Assembly (NCBI RefSeq): GCF_004210375.1
Contig: NW_027467782.1
Location: 22,485,276 to 22,549,275, forward strand
DNA: 64,000 bases
Reading direction: 5' to 3'
DNA from: Tachypleus tridentatus
Taxonomy: Eukaryota > Arthropoda > Merostomata > Xiphosura > Limulidae
Position numbers and translations under genes: made by a program. Under the pieces are notes generated by a model. The model made no database searches and was not told where the DNA came from. It saw nothing but the letters and a program-made list of their open reading frames with translations. Of this stretch, positions 21,568-30,572 are shown piece by piece. Each line of letters begins with the position of its first letter. Within the stretch, counting starts at the first letter, position 1.

Positions 21568-22928
21568 CAGGGTGTCCCAAAATAACGTTTACACTCTTTG
21601 ACTGCGTATAGCTAATAAACCGTTTATTTTGTTTCATATTTGACTTGTGTCCAAGGATGGCGGATAATCAGCTTAAAATCGAGCACAAAATATTCATTCT
21701 CAAAACTTTTTGGAAAGTCGAAAACAAAGCTGAAGTGCAAAGACGTTTTACTAGAAAGTCCCATATGGATGCGCCATCTCGCCCCAGCATTTCACGCATC
21801 ATCGCCAAGTTTGATGAACACGGAACTCTCCACAATATGGGAAAGGGTCGCTCCGGTCGAAAAAATCATCAGCAAGCCCAACAAAAGAGCAAGAGGTCAT
21901 TGATAATGTTCTGAATTCTCCAAGAAAATCAGTGCGCCTACTGTCTCGTGAAACAGGTATCCCTAAATCCAGCGTTCATCGCATTTTGAAGCGTTCCCAA
22001 TTCAAAAGTTTCATCCCATCCCTTGTTTACGCTCTGAATGAAGATGACCCTGATCGAAGAGTTAAGTTCTGTGAATGGTATCATGCTAGATGTGCAGGCG
22101 ATGATGAATTTCCACTCAAAATTGTTTGGAGTGACGAAGCAACGTTTAAGCTGAATGGCTCAATAAATCGACACAACTGCACCTACTGGGCAACAGAAAA
22201 TCCACATGTTACAGAGGAACATCACTTGAATTTGCCTTGAGTGATTGTGTGGTGTGGTCTGTCCGCTAGGGGACTCATCGGATCATTCTTTTTTCAAGAC
22301 ACCGTAACAGGATTGAATTATCTCAACATGCTACAAGAGTTTGCCATGCCACGCATCCATAAACAATTTGGAGAAGAAGAGTGTTTCTTCCAGCAGGATG
22401 GCGCTCCTCCTCACTTCCATCGCGACGTGAAAGCTTATCTGGATGCATCTATGCCAAACAGATGGATTGGACGAAGAGGAAGTGTAGAATTTCCTGCTAG
22501 ATCACCAGATTTGACACCCATGAATTTCTTTTTGTGGGGGTTTCTGAAAGACAAAGTTTGCAGCACAAAAAGGGCAACAATTGACGAATTGAGAGTTGCA
22601 ATTGAAGAACAATGTGCTTTAATACCAGATTAGATGGTGTTTGATGTGTGCACTTCTATTTCTTCCCGTTATGAGATGTGTCTGGAGCAGAACGGATTTC
22701 AGTTTCAACACCTGAAATGAAGCAAGCAAATTGTGACATTTTACAATTTCAACGAAGGAGAGTTTTCCTTGGGAAGAATTTTATTTGTTATTTTTTCTCT
22801 TGATTTCAGTATTAAATCTTTAAATAAATCCTTTGGCTATCATATGTATCTTGTTTCATCGTTAAAATAAATAAACAAGGCAAGTTATAATGATCCAAAG
22901 AGTGTAAACGTTATTTTGGGACACCCTG
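21568..22928 (+). mobile_element. mariner/Tc1-superfamily transposon, nearly complete
   Basis: The terminal inverted repeats match closely over about 30 bp. The left begins 'cagggtgtcccaaaataacg' and the right ends 'gttattttgggacaccctg'. A TA precedes the left end. The right flank has TT, which fits a mutated TA duplication. The element sits at the same position of an 87 bp repeat unit on both sides. Confidence 0.92.
21657..22633 (+). pseudogene. mariner-superfamily transposase, one frameshift, one stop, last acid changed
   Basis: The ATG at 21657 starts 'MADNQLKIEHKIFILKTFWK', an N-terminal helix-turn-helix region ('[17 protein letters not shown]'). A frame change at the A6 run near 21860 is followed by '[20 protein letters not shown]' (second HTH). 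The catalytic domain shows 'IVWSDEATF' (first Asp) and '[13 protein letters not shown]' (second Asp). The third acidic site reads '[10 protein letters not shown]', where relatives normally have Asp in place of that Asn. A TGA at 22238-22240 breaks the frame, and the natural stop is at 22631-22633. The length (about 325 codons) is normal. It is probably inactive. Confidence 0.88.
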
Positions 22929-23336
22929 TTTTATAAATAACTGTCAGTATTGACAACAGTATCAGAATAAAATACAGATTGTCCAGTGATCTACAAAGGC
23001 CTTCGGAGTAAATAGTATAAATAATTACTTCAACTAAAAGATCAGTTTTCAGGTTTTATTATCAATTAATAGCAGTATAATATAGAAAAATATAAATCAC
23101 GAAATAATATCAAATAGATATACAATTCAATATTAATAACTTAAGAAATAAACAATGTTCAGTCAGCATCTTTAGAATATTATATAACACACGAGTATTA
23201 AGCCCGTGTTGTCTTGTGTTATACACAATACACAAAATTTAAATCTTTATCTTCTATTTATAAACAGCACACGAGTGTTATATCGGTGTTCTATACTATT
23301 ATACACGATATGCAAGTGTTAACACTGTGTTCTCTA

Positions 23337-23602
23337 CTATTGGCCAGGTGGTTAAGGCGCTCAACTGGTAATCCGAGCGTCGCGGATTCGAATCCGCGTC
23401 GCACCAAACATGCCCTTTCATCGTGGGAGAGATATAAAGTGACGGTCAATCCCGCTATTTGTTGGTAAAACAGTAGCCTAAAGAGTTGGTGGTGGGTGGT
23501 TATGACTAACTGTTTTCCCTCTAGTGTTACACTGCTAAATTAGGGCGGCTAGCGCAGATAGCCCTGTTATAACTTTGCGAGAAATTCAAAACAAACAAAT
23601 CA
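23337..23602 (+). repeat. SINE, main family, full length
   Basis: The head is 'ttggccaggtggttaaggc' with B-box 'ggattcgaatcc'. The body and tail 'aaaacaaacaaatcaa' are complete, with a shortened 'catgccctttcatcg' section. Confidence 0.9.
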
Positions 23603-24600
23603 AGCTGTATTTCGTTTGTCTCTTCACAACCAGTCTTTCCATTTACATCTTACTGTGAAGTCTCTCTTTAATTCTTACCTTAAATGCTATAATACAACTT
23701 AAGTTGGAAGTGGAAACGTTATGTAATTTTATTTGAGATAAACAGATATCGATACAGATATTTGATTTGCGTTAAGAAGTGTCAGGCCTTTCGTTTGGCT
23801 TCCTAGTTATGGCTTCATAGGTATGGCTGGGGACTTAAAACGCTAGAAACCGCCTACCTGATACTATCTTCAAAGTTAACTATAAACAAACATTTCCTTC
23901 CTGCTTGTGCCAAATTTTGTTTTATAGATATCTTGTCGTTTAACATTTTCGAAGTTTATTCTCTACATTATATAGGAATAAATTTAATGAACCAGCTTTT
24001 TGTTTAGTTGGAAAATAGCTCAGTGAGTCGTTCTTTTTTTAAAACTAACTATGCTAGAGGAAATGGTATCAATTACATCAGCTGGCAAAGAACGACATTT
24101 TAGTATTAATGTATGTCTAACAGTAAGACACACCATTCTTTTTGTCAACCAGATTTTCATTTGAGGCCATGTATTAGATGACCTGACAGGTTTTGTTATG
24201 AAGCGAAAGACGTGTTTATTTTATATATCTCTGTTAATCAAATACGATTCACATTTAGTATCGAAAGGAAGCGGCTATGTTTTAACCTTAACCTAAAACA
24301 TACAGAACAGTAAAAGAGGTACATGTTCTTACTTTAAGTGTCTCAATTTATTTTATAACCACTATTTCAAGTTTCATAACTGTAAACACATCTGCAAGTG
24401 TCGTAGCGCTAGACTTGACTAACAATTGTTCAAATTGTAATACTCAAAGAAATCAGGACAAATCGTCGCATTTTTTATAAACAAATCACTACACGTCATT
24501 CATTATTCGCACTTGTTGATAAACTCAGCAACACTGAATGAATATTTTATCTCAACACATAGCCAATATCACTTCTCAGATTACTGTTTTTGTTCTCCAA
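23603..24600. other. no gene recognised
   Basis: AT-rich spacer. No exon or repeat could be supported. Confidence 0.4.
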
Positions 24601-24609
24601 ACAACTGGA

Positions 24610-24990
24610 GGCCAACATTACACCTTAAGCGACTGCCTATTGATATTCTAACATATGGAAGGTACAATCAAATCATAAGTAAATGTTGTTTTGTTGTTGT
24701 TGTTATAACGGTTAGAAGTGAGCACTACACCTTAAGTGACTGCCTATTGATATCCTAACATATGGAAGGTACTATCAAATCATAACTAAATGTTGTTTTG
24801 TTGTTGTTGTTATGTTGAAAGTGAACACTACACCTTAAGCGACTACCTATTGATATTCTAACATGTGGAAGGTACTATCAAATCATAAGTAAATGTTTTT
24901 TGTTGTTGTTGTTATAACAGTTGAAGGTGAAAATTACATCTTAGGCGACTGTATATTGTTATTTTAAAATGAGGAAGCCACCATCGCATC
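24610..24990. repeat. minisatellite, unit about 115 bp, four copies
   Basis: Units contain 'acaccttaagcgactgccta', 'ttgatattctaacatatgga' and a '(tgt)n' block 'tgttttgttgttgttgtt'. The last copy is the most diverged. Confidence 0.9.
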
Positions 24991-25993
24991 GTAAGCAACT
25001 AATTTTTTTATTTAACACTGAGAAGTTTTTAAGTGACTGATGTTTATATAAATAAGGAAACTGGAGTAAGATTTGTTATGTACGTTTTATTGAGACACAA
25101 ACAGAACTGACCGACAAAACGACCTTCAGGTTTTGGTAACTTTTCTTTAACAGACCTGTCATGACGTCAAGGAAATAAAAATTGTTACGGGGCAGAGTTT
25201 TTTCACTTTCAAATCTCACTTAAGAATATATTAGGACTACTATATTAACTAACTCAGGAAAAGAGTGGACGTTTGAAGCACGGGACATGAACTTCACACA
25301 GCAACCGAACAACAAACAGCAGAAAACACCTTTGTACTGTTCATGGTTTTTACTTACTGCTTTATTAAATCAAAGGGTGAACAGAAAATCAACCAATAAA
25401 GTGCAGAACGAAGAAATATCCTACTTTCTGACCAATCCTGGCTTTAATAAATGTACATAAGGATAACAACGACTTTGCAATATTGGAATTATTTTGTTAA
25501 ATATATTGTCAGATTTAATATTATCTTTCTGAATTTCATTTCTAGATTTTTATGCTTGAAAGTTTGTTTAAGAAATTTAGAAAACTATATAAACAAAGAA
25601 GAAATTGTGGCAGTTTAAAATATAAAATTTTAACATACGAAACTTAAAAATGGATCTACTTGAATAAAACGTAAATATACATAAGTGACATCTCTTGGAA
25701 CGTAGAGTTACATAATGTATTTGATTGTACGGAATTAATGTCTCCCTAGATAAATTATTGTGTATATGTGCACATGAAAATGGTTTTAAATGAAACAATT
25801 TAGGGTGTGGGTGCACATAGAAGTTGTGTCTCATGGATTAAATGAAACAGAACATTTAAACAAATATATTTTACTGGTTTTCTGAGGTGTATTTATTTCT
25901 TCATCGCTTCAACTATACATGTATATAACTGTATGCTTTTTCAACTATATATATATACATATATGTCTTGACAGTGTATTTTGTTTTCTACAG
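24991..25993. other. no gene recognised; upstream of the SLC6 pseudogene exon
   Basis: AT-rich DNA ending in a pyrimidine-rich acceptor 'ttgttttctacag' at 25993. An untranslated first exon could lie here, but I cannot place it. Confidence 0.35.
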
Positions 25994-26229
25994 CATTTGT
26001 TTGTGTTAAAGTTATGTCCTTGAATAAAGTATCTTCTGAAAATGAAACATCAGAAATCGTCAGTGTAGAAAATGGAGTGGAAATGATTACAATACCTGAT
26101 GAAATGAACCAGTCGGTAACAAATTCAGATAAGGAGAAAGAACCAGAACGTGGAGAATGGGAAGGAAAACTGGACTTTGTTTTAATTGTGTCCTTCCTCA
26201 TGCTGTTAATTCTTGGAATTGACAGCCAG
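25994..26229 (+). pseudogene. SLC6 paralogue, fused exon: N-terminal leader joined to end of TM8
   Basis: Acceptor 'ttgttttctacag', 20 nt of leader, an ATG at 26014, then 72 codons to 'gacagccag' and donor 'gtgagc'. Residues 1-45 are an acidic/Ser-rich cytoplasmic leader. 'ERGEWEGKLDFVL' is the conserved segment just before TM1 in SLC6 proteins. The next residues, 'IVSFLMLLILGIDSQ', are the end of TM8 ('FFMLLxLGxDSQ'), so TM1 to most of TM8 is absent. The exon ends in phase 0, as required to join a 'FCTVE' exon. The downstream exon (28714) lacks its acceptor, and nothing after it is found. It is most likely a partial-duplication pseudogene with a large internal deletion, though expression is not excluded. 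Confidence 0.8.
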
Positions 26230-26420
26230 GTGAGCAGATAATATGTTGATGTGTGTTATTTGATAGCCAGGTGAGCAGATAATATGTTGATGTGTGTTAT
26301 TTGATAGCCAGGTGAGCATATAATACGTTGATGTGTGTTATTTGATAGCCAGGTGAGCATATAATATGTTGATGTGTGTTATTTGATAGCCAGGTGAGCA
26401 TATAATGTGTTGATGTGTGT
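26230..26420 (+). repeat. 41 bp tandem array that repeats a splice donor five times
   Basis: Donor strings 'gccag|gtgagc' occur with GT at 26230, 26271, 26312, 26353 and 26394, a strict 41 bp period. The rest of each unit is 'ataatatgttgatgtgtgtt' then 'atttgata'. The first unit is the real exon-intron border of the SLC6 paralogue exon. Confidence 0.95.
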
Positions 26421-26470
26421 TAATGTACGTCAACATTGTGAAATATTCAGAGACTAAACACTGTCTTTAG

Positions 26471-26594
26471 TTTTTGTTTCAAATTTATACGTTTCTCTTA
26501 TCGTTTGCTTGGTGGGAGTTTTAACGTCTTGTGCGTGGCTCAACGTATGGAATCTCCTTGGAAGTGAAATAAACAATTTCAGCAGTATAAAAAC
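26471..26594 (+). other. candidate exon, one hydrophobic segment (unidentified)
   Basis: Acceptor-like 'cactgtctttag' and donor 'gtgagt' bound an open stretch encoding 'VSLIVCLVGVLTSCAWL', a plausible membrane helix, followed by a polar 'NNFSSIKT'. It lies inside the paralogue's intron and matches no SLC6 segment I know. It may be chance. Confidence 0.2.
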
Positions 26595-26937
26595 GTGAGT
26601 AACGTTAACGTGGGGGTGTTATTTAGTACGTCCGTTACATTTTACCCAATTACACATTTCAACGAAGAACAAGAGATTTTCGAGAGAACCGATAGGTATG
26701 GGGAAAACAATTAGCAAGTTGCGACTGTTTTTTGGGATTTAGAAATTCTGCCAATCCCTCAATGAACGTAAGGCTAGTACGTGAAATTTGTAAAACTTGT
26801 AGTTGATGAAATGAAAGGATATCATTGTCATTATTTTCACTGACACCTGAGTAGTAACATGAGCTAACGGTAGAAGCTACGAACTGTTTTATTCCATGAC
26901 TCCCATATATTATTCCCTGGTGTGCGTGTAACACACA

Positions 26938-27056
26938 CAAACTTATAACTTAAAACGTCCTCTCACGAAAGATGAAGTATTACGTTATCAAACTAAATAA
27001 TAACACGTGTGTTTGAAACTTTATTATATAAAACATTAATTCACTAAATATATATA
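26938..27056 (+). repeat. intron segment paralogous to 8150-8270
   Basis: 'gatgaagtattacgttatca' and 'gaaactttattatataaaac' are shared between the two SLC6 loci at high identity. The match resumes after the Tc1 insertion at 28610. Confidence 0.85.
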
Positions 27057-28609
27057 CACTGCTGGCCAAAATCTTAAGGCCAATTAACATCAGGAAAAAT
27101 ATGCATTTTGCGTTGTTAGACTCAACCACTTATTTGAGTAGAGCTACAAAAGATGAAAATAAGAAAAGGGAAAATAAAAATAAAAAACTTTTTAGCATTT
27201 AATAGGGAAAATGTGAACACACTATGAAATTAACCTAAATACTAGCTGGTCAAAAGTTTAAGACCATACCAAAAAGAAGTCCTAAACAGGGTAGGAAATG
27301 CCCAATAAGAGGTCTCATTAGTGAGTTGTACAGCCATCATTGCGAATAACTGCAAACATTTGCTTTGGCATAGTCGATATAAGATTTCGCAGAAGGCTGG
27401 CTGGTATATTATTCCAAGTGGTGAAGATGGCTTTACGAATATCATGCACTGTTTGAAATAGACGTCCATTTCTATAGATTTTCCTTGTCATCTACCCCCA
27501 AACATTTTCAATTTGAATTGAGTTCGGGCAAGCACGCTGGATGGTCCCAAAAAATCACGGGCATTGTGGATTGCAGCATTGTTCTGCTGAAAGACCCAGT
27601 TATTTCCACACAAGCGGGGACCTTCAGTCAATAAGGATGCTCTCTCCAACATGCCAATGTAGCCAGCTGCTGTTAGACGCCCCTGTATAACCTGAAGCTC
27701 TATTGTTCCATGGAAGAAGAAAGCACCTCAGATCATGATGGAACCTCCTCCACTGTGTCGTGTAGAAAATTTCTCTGGTGTGATATTCTTATCGTGCCAG
27801 TAACGTTGGAAGCCATCTGGACCATCCAGGTTAACTTTTTTCTCATAGAAAAACAAACCATTCTTCCACTTTTCTACGTCCCGTGTTTGGTGCTTTTCAG
27901 CAAAGTGTAACCGAGCTGTTTCGTGGTGTGGAAGGAGGCGTGGCCTTTGAAGACGTTTACGATTTTTAAAGCCTTTCTCTCGTAGATGCCGTCTTATTGT
28001 TCTTGAGCTGCATTCTCTGTCCGTAAGGATCTTAATCTGGTTCGACGATCGGCTATTGTCTTGCCGGACAACCCGTCGAATCCTCCTGCTCAACGCCGGC
28101 GAAATGTTCTTGGGCTGACCACTCAAAATTCTCGTTCCGTATCCCTCAGGATCTTTTAAGAAACTTGCAACAGCAGTTTTACTGCGCCCAGTCTCAACAG
28201 CGATGGCATGTTGAGAGATACCTTAATTTTGCAGCTCGACAATGCTGCCACGTTCAGACTCTGCCAACTTTTTCACCTTTGCCATGTTTTTACCCAATGT
28301 GTGACACAGGAGATGTGAGTGGGAAATGTTGACAATGCTAATGCTTAAACACAAATGACTAAATTTCGTTACGTGTTTACCGATTAACGCTTCGTTTTAG
28401 TATGGTCTTAAACCTTTCACCAGCTAGTATTTAGGCTAATTTCATAGTGTTCTTATTTTCCCTATTAAATGCCAAAAAAGTTCTTTTTTATTTTCCATTT
28501 TCTCATTTTTATTTTTCGAAGCTCTACCCAAATAAGTGGTTGAGTCTAACAACGCAAAATACATATTTTCTCTTTTTGTTCATTGGCCTCAAGATTTTGG
28601 CCAGCAGTG
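27057..28609 (-). mobile_element. Tc1-like transposon, complete ends
   Basis: The ends are 'cactgctggccaaaatctta' (left) and the matching 'aagattttggccagcagtg' (right), each bordered by TA. Comparison with the paralogous empty site at about 8265-8270 shows where it inserted. The transposase reads on the minus strand. Confidence 0.95.
27242..28285 (-). pseudogene. Tc1-like transposase with two catalytic Asp changed
   Basis: The ATG at about 28285 opens 'MAKVKKLAESERGSIVELQ', followed at once by a stop, then the paired-like HTH ('IRRVVRQDNSRSSNQI', 'TIRRHLREKGFKN'). The DDE domain shows 'FFYEKKVNLDGPDGF', where Tc1 relatives have SDE (the first Asp is Tyr here). It also shows 'FQQNNAAIHNA', where relatives have QQDNA (the second Asp is Asn). 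Further stops lie near 27727 and 27490, with a frame change just before the third-acid region, where an IEN codon string survives. The C-terminal open piece is 27469-27242. It is inactive. Confidence 0.88.
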
Positions 28610-28713
28610 TACATATAAAATTTATATAGGTCTGTCTAACTATGTTATTAAGTTACTTTAATCTGTATGTTATGACAACATGTGTACTCATATTGGTCAG
28701 TTTTTGTTTTTCA
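28610..28713 (+). repeat. intron segment paralogous to 8271-8360
   Basis: 'tctgtctaactatgttatt' and 'gttatgacaacatgtgtact' continue the alignment between the two SLC6 loci right up to the exon. Confidence 0.85.
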
Positions 28714-28773
28714 TTCTGCACTGTGGAAGTTTTAATAACAGGAACTGTAGACGAATGGGCGTCTCTTTTGAGA
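28714..28773 (+). pseudogene. SLC6 paralogue exon with lost splice acceptor, truncated
   Basis: Twenty codons ('FCTVEVLITGTVDEWASLLR') align to the exon at 8361. In the intact paralogue the exon is preceded by 'tttttcatag'. Here the 'tag' is missing, so the acceptor AG is gone. After the twenty codons similarity ends and no donor matching 8493 is found. The following 500 nt contain no TM10 exon. Confidence 0.85.
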
Positions 28774-29272
28774 TGTCAACCTCCTTGTACACATTGTACC
28801 AACTGTGCATTAATACATAAATCTGTAGCAACAACATAAATTTTGTATTAAAGTATGTATAATGATATACATATCAACTTCAGGAATAAACTTTATTGAA
28901 TAAATAAAGAACTGAACCACACACTACATCACACTTGTTTATACTTTGAAGTTTCAATTGAATGCCAAATGCATATATATATCAGTATCTCGTGATAACA
29001 AATCAACTAACAGGTTATGTGTCCATATATTTATATATGTTAAGTCAAGTAAAGTAAGAGTTTCTTAATGATTGTTTCACTATACAGAACAACAGTGTTT
29101 TGTATCGTTTTAATAATTATTTGTTTGATTTTGTTCACAGTGGACTCTTTTTTTGTCTAACGGAAAAACTTTTCATCTTGTATGCAGTCAGCTAAATCTT
29201 TGATTTAAAGTAATCCTACATGATTTAAATATTGTTTGTTATTTATTACGAACTAAATTTTTTTCATAATTT
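28774..29272. other. no gene recognised
   Basis: AT-rich. I searched for the TM10 to C-terminal SLC6 exons here and did not see them. Confidence 0.45.
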
Positions 29273-30010
29273 ATCAGGTCATCCCATAAGTGATGTTCGA
29301 AATTTCAATACAGAAAGTGCATCATCATTTCTGTCTTTGTAGAAGGCTTTAATGACTAAAATATGTAGTAGGACGTGTATAAAAATCTTCAGACAAATAA
29401 AATAAACTATCACAACTCCACTTTTTCAGATCATTTATCAAATAAACCATTATGAAGATGAATGTGTCTGAAGAGCACATTAGGCATATAATGCTTTATG
29501 AGTTTAAAAAAGGCAATAGTACAGCAGAAACCACAAAAAAACATTCAAGGTGTTTATGGTGCGAATTCTCTCAATGAAAGTAAACGTCGAACGTAGTTTC
29601 AGAAGTTTATATCAGGTGACTACAGCTTAAGTTTAATAATGACTTGCTGCTGGCTACACTTGATGAAGACTGTGCTGTTGCATTTGAAGAACTAGCACAG
29701 AAGCTTAACTCAACAGTTCACTGTCATCCGCAACAACTCGAAAGCCAACCTCAGAGCATGAATGAACATTTGCACTTCTTTGCACTCTTGTGAACGTAAC
29801 TCACCTTTTTGGACAGGTTAGTGGCTGGAGATGAAAAATAGATATATTATAAAAATGTTAAGAGCCGTACACAATGACTCAGGTCAGGTAAACTGGCTAA
29901 AGCACAACCCAAAATGAACCTCCATACTTGGAAAGTCTAGTTAATATTGCATAACTTCAAGTCATAATGAGTACTGAATAAATTACTGAAATTGGGTCAC
30001 ATACTCTAAT
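29273..30010 (+). mobile_element. mariner transposon remnant
   Basis: The left end 'atcaggtcatcccataagtg' is followed by an ATG at 29452 and 'MNVSEEHIRHIMLYEFKKGN', the mariner N-terminal HTH start. Later frames hold 'LLATLDEDCAVAFEELAQKL' and 'LVAGDEK' (first catalytic Asp region). It is broken by frameshifts and cut near 30000. The element at 44100-45219 is a relative in the other orientation and ends with the same TIR. Confidence 0.75.
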
Positions 30011-30564
30011 GGGCCCTTCTAAACAGTTTAGTATATATTCTGTTATTTCCACATAAGTACGTTGATCACTTGACACTGCAAGATATTGGTTGTTAATTTC
30101 TATACTTATAGATAATGAATGGCTTAATGCTAATGATTAGGGTATGATTTTATATAATTTAAACATTCTATCGTTTGATTTCAAAGGTATCTCTATGAAC
30201 ATTCTTTGCGTATCCTTTACTGCGGCTGTTTTTACATCAGCCTATCTATAATACATGTAAATTTCTTTTCTATGTGTAGGAATTACAGATTGTAAGTACG
30301 GAGGTAACTCACTTTCAATATCGTCTAATACTTTTTCTAATTAACTTGGAGCGATAAAGTATTTACTCAACTTTCTGTCTGCAGCTGCATACAATGCTTG
30401 TACTGACTTAGCTAACTTAGTTCCACTATTTCCAACTGTAAATGATAATTGTTGTAAATCAGTATGAATTCTAGAATTGAAAACTAACATTTTAATTCCT
30501 GCCTTATGAAACTCAGTTTGTCTTATTCTAGTATGTATCAAACTGTTAGTAATATTTACTAATG
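29900..30564 (-). pseudogene. envelope-like protein remnant of a retroelement, C-terminal side
   Basis: A minus-strand open piece at 30541-30341 and further pieces to about 29900 resemble the central part of arthropod env-like (fusion-type glycoprotein) proteins. A coiled, Ser/Leu-rich ectodomain is followed by a segment with short conserved blocks such as 'VLDDIESELPPYL'. Stops and frame changes interrupt it. It continues the reading of 33192-33440, so the two were one region before the hAT inserted. It is an old, broken copy. Family assignment is from general resemblance and is uncertain. Confidence 0.5.
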
Positions 30565-30572
30565 CTCTATAT
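30565..30572 (+). repeat. hAT target site duplication, left
   Basis: 'ctctatat' directly precedes the left terminus 'cagggcttcccaacc' and is repeated exactly at 33192-33199. Confidence 0.97.

Larger units (their letters stand above)
21418..23019. repeat. tandem repeat of about 87 bp units, split by a transposon
   Basis: Units end in 'acatagattgtcgagtgaac' and 'gccttcagagtaaat'. Copies lie at about 21418-21479 (partial) and 21480-21567. Then comes the inserted mariner-type element (21568-22928), and the next unit resumes at 22929-23019 as 'acagattgtccagtgat' with 'gccttcggagtaaat'. Confidence 0.8.

Noticed and set aside
26230-26420. CRISPR-like array
   Set aside because: The 41 bp units are contiguous with no unique spacers, the DNA is eukaryotic, and the unit is a repeated exon-intron border.
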